Shown here piece after piece: positions 59,503 through 64,000 of a DNA stretch of 64,000 nucleotides; within the stretch, counting starts at the first letter, position 1, and each line of letters opens with the position of its first letter. The stretch lies in contig NW_026960607.1 of the NCBI RefSeq assembly GCF_021018805.1, forward strand, positions 4,094,501 through 4,158,500. The letters run 5' to 3'. The notes under the pieces were generated by a model. It was not told the origin of the DNA. It searched no databases and was given only the letters and a program-made list of their open reading frames with translations. The translations under genes and the position numbers were made by a program. Source of the DNA: Prinia subflava. Lineage: Eukaryota; Chordata; Aves; Passeriformes; Cisticolidae.

Positions 59503-61744
59503 TGGTGTTGGGAAGCGTGCAAATTAGAAATGCGAGAATTCACGTAAGTCTGCAAAAGGAGAAAAAGATAGAAAAAGCAATTAAAAGGAATCTTGCTTAC
59601 TCTTTTCCTTGGTGGTGGTAGATCTTTTACTTCAGGCTGAATACATTTTGGAGGCTCCCTAGAGTTGTGTATTTTGCTTTAAAGGGTTTTTTTTTCTCCT
59701 GGACGAGATCGGCGGAGTTGTTTTAGGGTTTTTTTTTCTTTTCTTCTCTTTTCGCTAACGTGGGAAAGGAACGAAACCCGCCCCCCTTCACCCCCGCAAG
59801 CGGCAGGGCGAGTCAGTCCATGGTTGCCGGGAGACAAAGGAAAGCGGCAGTTTTAAAGTGACTAGACGAGGCTGCCCGGGGCAGAAAACCGCCCTGTAAG
59901 GCGAAATAGGAAGCAAAAATGGATAAAAGTATTGAGAGAAGAGACCAAGAATGAGAGCTATACTTATGCGTGGGAAATACCTAGGTGTTTGTTCTTGAAA
60001 AGCTGAAAATATATCTTCCTTTTGGTTGCCTGTCTACTGCATGTGAGGATTTCGTGCAAATCAAAATGTTGATAGTATGGTGGATGTAGTTCGTCTATGT
60101 TTAAAACAATTGCTACATTTTGAATTCGGATTGTTAGCTTGAGCAGGAATATGGCATTTGTGTTGGCAGACAATGTATTGCAAGGGTTTTGTGTGTTTAA
60201 GTTTTTCTTTCAAAAGGTTGAAGCATGTGGCCGGTGGAGTCCAAATTAAAGCGGCTGTTTAGAGGCAGGAAACTAAATCTTTCTGTCGAGATAGTGTTAG
60301 AATGGTAGTTAGAGTCAGGATTCTAGTATTACGTTGGGAAAGTGGTATAATTCTCTGTGTTGGTAATTACAGGATTTTTCTTTATTCTTTACAGTTCCTA
60401 TTCTGTATGTATTTTATCTAGTTGGGAACCGGGATTCTTAATTTTAATTACTGACTCCTTAGAAGGAGATAGTTTGTGTTGTCCCTTTGATATTATGTCT
60501 TCTTACTTGCTCCTCAATTTGGAGGATGTGAACCTTGAGGTTGCCCTGGTGCCTGTGTTTCAGGGGTGGAGAATAAGTGATGTATGAGAGGCAGCATTTT
60601 GTCACCGGTGTTAAGTTTGGTCGGTGTTTGCTTGTGGTCCTTCGAACCATGTATTTAGGTTTAATAATACGCAAGAATGGATAGCAAATACAGGAGCTTT
60701 GCTTTGGGAATTAGGCATAAATTAACTCGAGTTTGCTTGTTAAGAGAGGCTAAGTTTGTGAAGTTTTTTTTAGGACTGAGGTAAAAAGCAGTAGTGTTAA
60801 TGTTCTGGCAATTGTACTAGATAAAGCTGTCTGATTACCGGGGCCTGAAGTTTACAGTGACTCCTGGCTTTGGAAAACTTTTCTGAATCTTAAGTTCCGA
60901 ATTTAAGTAATGCATGGTATATTACAGAGTATTTTGATGCATTTTAACCATAGCTTTTGATGCCTTCCATCTAAAACAGATGAGTTAGTCTTGCTACTTT
61001 TTCACTTCTTTTGATAAAAACTGAAGAAAGCTCAGACCCGCAATAAATTAGAAGTGCCTGAGGCGATGCCATTTTTATATTGCTGCCAGTATTGTTCTTA
61101 TAGCATCTGCATATGTCTAGAATATTTTATAAGTGGTAAAGGAGTAGACTGTCATTTGTGGGGTCATTTCCTTTGGTATCCCTCATTTATTTTATGACTT
61201 GTTCAAAGTATTCCCCAGGATTATGGTCGATGTCTAAAATTTTTATCTCATGTGCATTTTACTTAAGAGGGTATTCTTCAGTAGAAACATATTACCTGGA
61301 GCTAGTTTATGGGGTTTAAGGTTGTCTTAGTGTTTATTATTTACTTGTTTTACAGAACCCATGTACCAAGCAGCCAATTTTTCAGATGTATTGGTAAAAC
61401 CATCCTGTTAGTTTTACTTTCTCTCTGGAACAGTACAAAAAGGATTTTTGAATTTTGTATTGAATTATTTAAATTTTGGATGATGCGTTGGAATCATTTT
61501 TTTATAAAAAAAAAAAGGAAAATTCTGGATTGTATGGTGCATTGTGTGAATAGTGAGGTGGAAATCAGTGATCCAGGGATAAAATTGTTTTTATGGTGAA
61601 GGTGTGAATGTACTATTAGATAACTTGTTCTAATATTCAGATTTTCTGGATGGTAGACATGACAGGGATTCTCTCTGTAAAATATTCCTGTAGTATTGGG
61701 CTGGTTTGGAATTTTGTATTAGGTAAATTCAATCTGGGAAAGTT
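59503..61744 (+). other. ERV-C internal non-retroviral module
   Basis: About 2.2 kb without long frames, homologous to 39865-42485 of ERV-B in the same position and orientation. A GC-rich part at about 59690-59910 is followed by AT-rich sequence. It replaces the capsid, protease, RT and integrase core. On the opposite strand, a 58-base segment near 59590-59665 has splice-site-like ends in both copies (see findings). Confidence 0.7.
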
Positions 61745-62021
61745 GCAGGATTTTGATGTATATTCATGATATACAACCAGGAGATAAAGTAATGATAAGA
61801 GCTTAGAAAGCGGTGTCATTAACCCCTCATTGGGAGGGACCCTTTCTTGTCCTTTAACCACAGATAAAGCCATCCGAACAGCTGAGAGAGATTGGGCACA
61901 CGCCTCCAGAGCTAAGAAATTAACAGCCCCGAGGGAAAACCCCGAGTGGAATGTCATCTCTTCCCCCAGAGATCTGAAGTCCCGGCTGCATCGAGGACGC
62001 AACCGCCCTGAGGAACATTAA
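61745..62021 (+). pseudogene. pol: ERV-C pol remnant: integrase C-terminus
   Basis: The same piece as 39565-39864 of ERV-B, recognisable by IQPGDKVMIRA, the TPHWEGPFL segment and the basic end ASRAKKLTAPRENPEW. It has a TAG in the first part and a small indel, so it is not open throughout. Confidence 0.75.
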
Positions 62022-62298
62022 GCAGCAGCCTAAAGGAGCCTCAAAAGAAACTTTGTAACCACTCGAAAAGGAGAACTAAAAGAGGGAAGGGTAACCTGAA
62101 GGAAGGTATTTCTCCTTGGTCATACAATCTTAGAACTTACGTCCTGCTGGGAGTAGTGTGGGTTAATCTGGCAAATACCTGGAATTCGGCCGGCAGGGGG
62201 GGATAGAGTGCAAAAAAGTGGAGAAATTGATCCAGTGAAACTCCTATTGTGACAAAAAGGGCAACTCAAGCCGTCCAGGGAAAACAACCCAGCAGAAA
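62022..62298 (+). other. Spacer between the integrase remnant and the env-like ORF
   Basis: Purine-rich, non-coding as far as I can see, and homologous to about 39293-39564 of ERV-B. The normal place for an env splice acceptor. Confidence 0.5.
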
Positions 62299-63138
62299 AT
62301 GAAGGAAGGATCAGGAAGGGGGTCCAAGCAACCTGTCCCTGCTGTGAGAAGCACCCAGAAACCAGCCGTTGGTCACAACCCAATGGGCTTTGATACAAAC
62401 AGAGGAACTCGTTTGTGGACTTCCCTACTGATCATAAGCTTAACTGTAATACCTACAAAGGGTCATTACAATGAAACTGGACTCAGCCTGGGAATTCCTA
62501 GAAAGGACGGTCTTAAAGTTGACATAATGTCCAAAATGGAGCACCCTCAAAAGGGAAATCTGGATACGGGAAGAAAATTGATTAAAAGAAATTCCAGCCC
62601 ACAGACCTTGTCTAAAGATTTGTGGCCAGAAATACCCTCTTCTTTCAAGAGTACCCCCTCAGAGGGAACCTTGGAGGGAGCGGTAATCACATGCAACCCG
62701 GCTCAAATAGAAGAAGCTGGAATGAGAATCCACGAATTTCTAATCAGTATACAAGTTGAATTAAAAAGACTGCAGAGGTTAATGGGACTGGTGGGAGGCA
62801 ACACTCAGAAAAGCCAAACCAATTTAATTTGGACCGAAATAGAAAATTGGACAAATGTGCAGTCAAAAAGGGTGGACTGTCTTATAAAAGGGGAAGAAGA
62901 AAATAGGTTAAGCAAGCTAAAGAATCTGGACACCTGTTTTCCAATGTGGGGGTGGATAATAAAAGGGGGAGGAGGGATAATAGGATTATGTGCTATGGGA
63001 ATGGTATGGATCCTGGTAAATCCCAGATTTACCATGAGAATGGGACCTTTTAGAAGTATGAATACAAAGACAAATCAACGAAAAAGGGCGGCTCAGGTTT
63101 TAAAAAGGTTTGAAATACAATTTGGGAAAAGAATGTAA
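62299..63138 (+). CDS. Env-like membrane protein ORF, uncharacterised, intact
   Basis: 279 codons without interruption. Residues ~38-55 form a hydrophobic leader or anchor (LWTSLLIISLTVIPTKG). Then comes a hydrophilic ectodomain with N-glycosylation sites NET, NSS and NWT, few Cys (CNPAQ, VDCLIK, DTCFP), and an amphipathic helix with KRLQRLMGLVGG. A second hydrophobic span, IIKGGGGIIGLCAMGMVWIL, lies near residues 224-244, followed by a basic tail of ~35 residues. It lies exactly where env belongs, before the polypurine tract. It lacks a furin site, fusion peptide, CXXC and CX6CC, so it is either a much-reduced Env or a different membrane protein. The ERV-B counterpart is conserved up to its LTR insertion. 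I do not recognise the family. Confidence 0.7.
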   Translation: MKEGSGRGSKQPVPAVRSTQKPAVGHNPMGFDTNRGTRLWTSLLIISLTVIPTKGHYNETGLSLGIPRKDGLKVDIMSKMEHPQKGNLDTGRKLIKRNSSPQTLSKDLWPEIPSSFKSTPSEGTLEGAVITCNPAQIEEAGMRIHEFLISIQVELKRLQRLMGLVGGNTQKSQTNLIWTEIENWTNVQSKRVDCLIKGEEENRLSKLKNLDTCFPMWGWIIKGGGGIIGLCAMGMVWILVNPRFTMRMGPFRSMNTKTNQRKRAAQVLKRFEIQFGKRM

Positions 63139-63200
63139 ATAAACAGTGATAGAGGAAAACAATTAGGCTAAATACAAAACATGAATTAAAATAGTTGACA

Positions 63201-63221
63201 AAAGAAAAGAAATGGGGGAAT
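63201..63221 (+). other. Polypurine tract of ERV-C
   Basis: AAAGAAAAGAAATGGGGGAA immediately before the 3' LTR, the primer for plus-strand synthesis. The same tract precedes the ERV-B 3' LTR. Confidence 0.85.
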
Positions 63222-63881
63222 TGTGGAAAATAGGGTTATTTAATTCATGTTCTATAAATAATTATAGATTGGAAACTGTGATATATTGTATAAAGGTATG
63301 TGTGTCTGCTCAACCCACGTGTTTCACGGACTTCTGTAAAGCACCTCTCCTGATCTCCCTGGTCCAAAAATAGAAGGTGAGAACACGAGGCACTGATGAC
63401 CTACCCCTGTCTACGTGCAGCTAAAATCACCGGGACTCCCACCGATCAAACGCTACGTGCCAACAGGATCATCACCCACTTCTACTCAAAGCAAGGACTA
63501 ACTCTGGACATTAGCACTTGAATGTGCCAGGGGACCCTTTCGGGATTTAGTATAAACAAAGTTAATGGCCGGTGCTTAGTGAAACAATGGGAGAAAGGTT
63601 GCCGAGGGGGAAGTTAAGGGTATTTAAGTTAAGCCTTTAGATGGGCAAAGCGTGAACCCAGCTAGAGACACCGACTGCCAGGTTCTGTGTCTCTGGGGTC
63701 ACCCTTGGCTCAACTTTTCCCGGTAGAAATTCTGTCAAGTAAGTGTCGCTGTTTGTGGGGTTCGTATTGTTTTGTTTTTATTGTTTAAAATTGTTATAAT
63801 TTGATTCCAAATTTTGTGATTTGAATTTTAATAAACCAAATTATTGAATTTGGCAATAAATTTGTCCTGGCGTTTATAACA
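63222..63881 (+). mobile_element. 3' LTR of ERV-C
   Basis: 660 bp, nearly identical to 57207-57866. Differences seen: one near the start (AAATAGGG against AAATAAGG), one in the AAAGGTATGTG region and a cluster of three in the CAACCCACGTGTTTC region. GTTTA follows it. Confidence 0.95.
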
Positions 63882-64000
63882 GTTTATATAACATCACTTT
63901 TTGGTAATGGCCACTGCATTAATTTTTTTTAAATATAATTGCATATTCTCTGTTTTGCAACCTACTGAACTTTTTTTTGGTTGATTGTATTTGTTGGTGG

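Larger units (their letters stand above)
57207..63881 (+). mobile_element. Provirus ERV-C: young non-autonomous copy of the ERV-B family
   Basis: 6.7 kb with a perfect 5-bp duplication GTTTA (57202-57206 and 63882-63886). Order on +: 5' LTR, primer-binding site, leader, gag (one TGA), non-retroviral module, integrase scrap, intact env-like ORF, polypurine tract, 3' LTR. By eye the two LTRs differ at only about five positions in 660, so insertion is recent compared with ERV-B. With no protease, RT or integrase core it would need a helper virus to spread. The 5-bp duplication is also found with reticuloendotheliosis-like gammaretroviruses. Confidence 0.93.

Noticed and set aside
1..64000. W-chromosome origin, suggested by ERV density
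   Set aside because: TMEM192 and APELA are neighbours on an autosome (human 4q, chicken 4 by memory), so an autosomal location is more likely.
1..64000. CRISPR arrays, bacterial operons, tRNA or rRNA genes
   Set aside because: No regularly spaced repeats with unique spacers, no ribosome-binding-site-led gene clusters, and no cloverleaf or rRNA sequence was recognised. The sequence is vertebrate.

Overview
The window is vertebrate, almost certainly bird and probably songbird, genomic DNA. Two host genes are recognisable. The last two coding exons of TMEM192 lie on the + strand (3110-3212 and 5849-5972). A complete two-exon APELA (ELABELA/Toddler) hormone gene lies on the - strand (ATG at 17030, stop at 16440). 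The same two genes are neighbours in convergent orientation on human 4q32.3, so the interval is conserved. Both genes are split by introns and APELA is tiny. Nearly everything else is intergenic sequence carrying endogenous retroviruses (ERVs) and solo LTRs.

Layout. 1-7.5 kb: TMEM192 3' end, introns and 3' UTR, with one LTR-like insert. 7.7-24 kb: intergenic DNA holding APELA and a series of solo LTRs: three of a ~0.4 kb family (7679, 22296, 23609), two of a ~1 kb family that bracket APELA (14642, 17933), one of a 660 bp family (19378) and a probable further one at 20218. 24.4-33.2 kb: a degraded provirus on the - strand (here ERV-A), with gag, pro and pol in three successive -1 frames as in betaretroviruses but a gamma-type env. 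A third copy of the ~1 kb LTR has inserted into its gag, and its 5' LTR is missing. 33.2-36.5 kb: no gene, one tandem repeat. 36.5 kb: second copy of the 660 bp LTR. 37.3-45.4 kb: a nested stack, in which an old solo LTR was split by provirus ERV-B (- strand), whose env-like gene was in turn split by another LTR. 45.4-57.2 kb: AT-rich intergenic DNA with three more LTRs. 57.2-63.9 kb: ERV-C (+ strand), a younger member of the ERV-B family with almost identical LTRs.

Most LTR boundaries were fixed by matching target-site duplications (TSDs) read directly from the sequence (4, 5 or 6 bp by family). ERV-B and ERV-C share an unusual plan: LTR, primer-binding site, matrix-like gag ORF, then 2.2-2.6 kb with no retroviral coding, then a scrap of integrase C-terminus, then an env-like ORF, then LTR. 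They therefore look like a non-autonomous retrovirus family that has kept an uncharacterised membrane-protein gene. The other notable point is APELA: its mature peptide keeps the C-terminal core but has Cys, His or Trp at several positions that are basic in the human hormone. It sits between two same-strand solo LTRs, and the upstream one carries an octamer motif.
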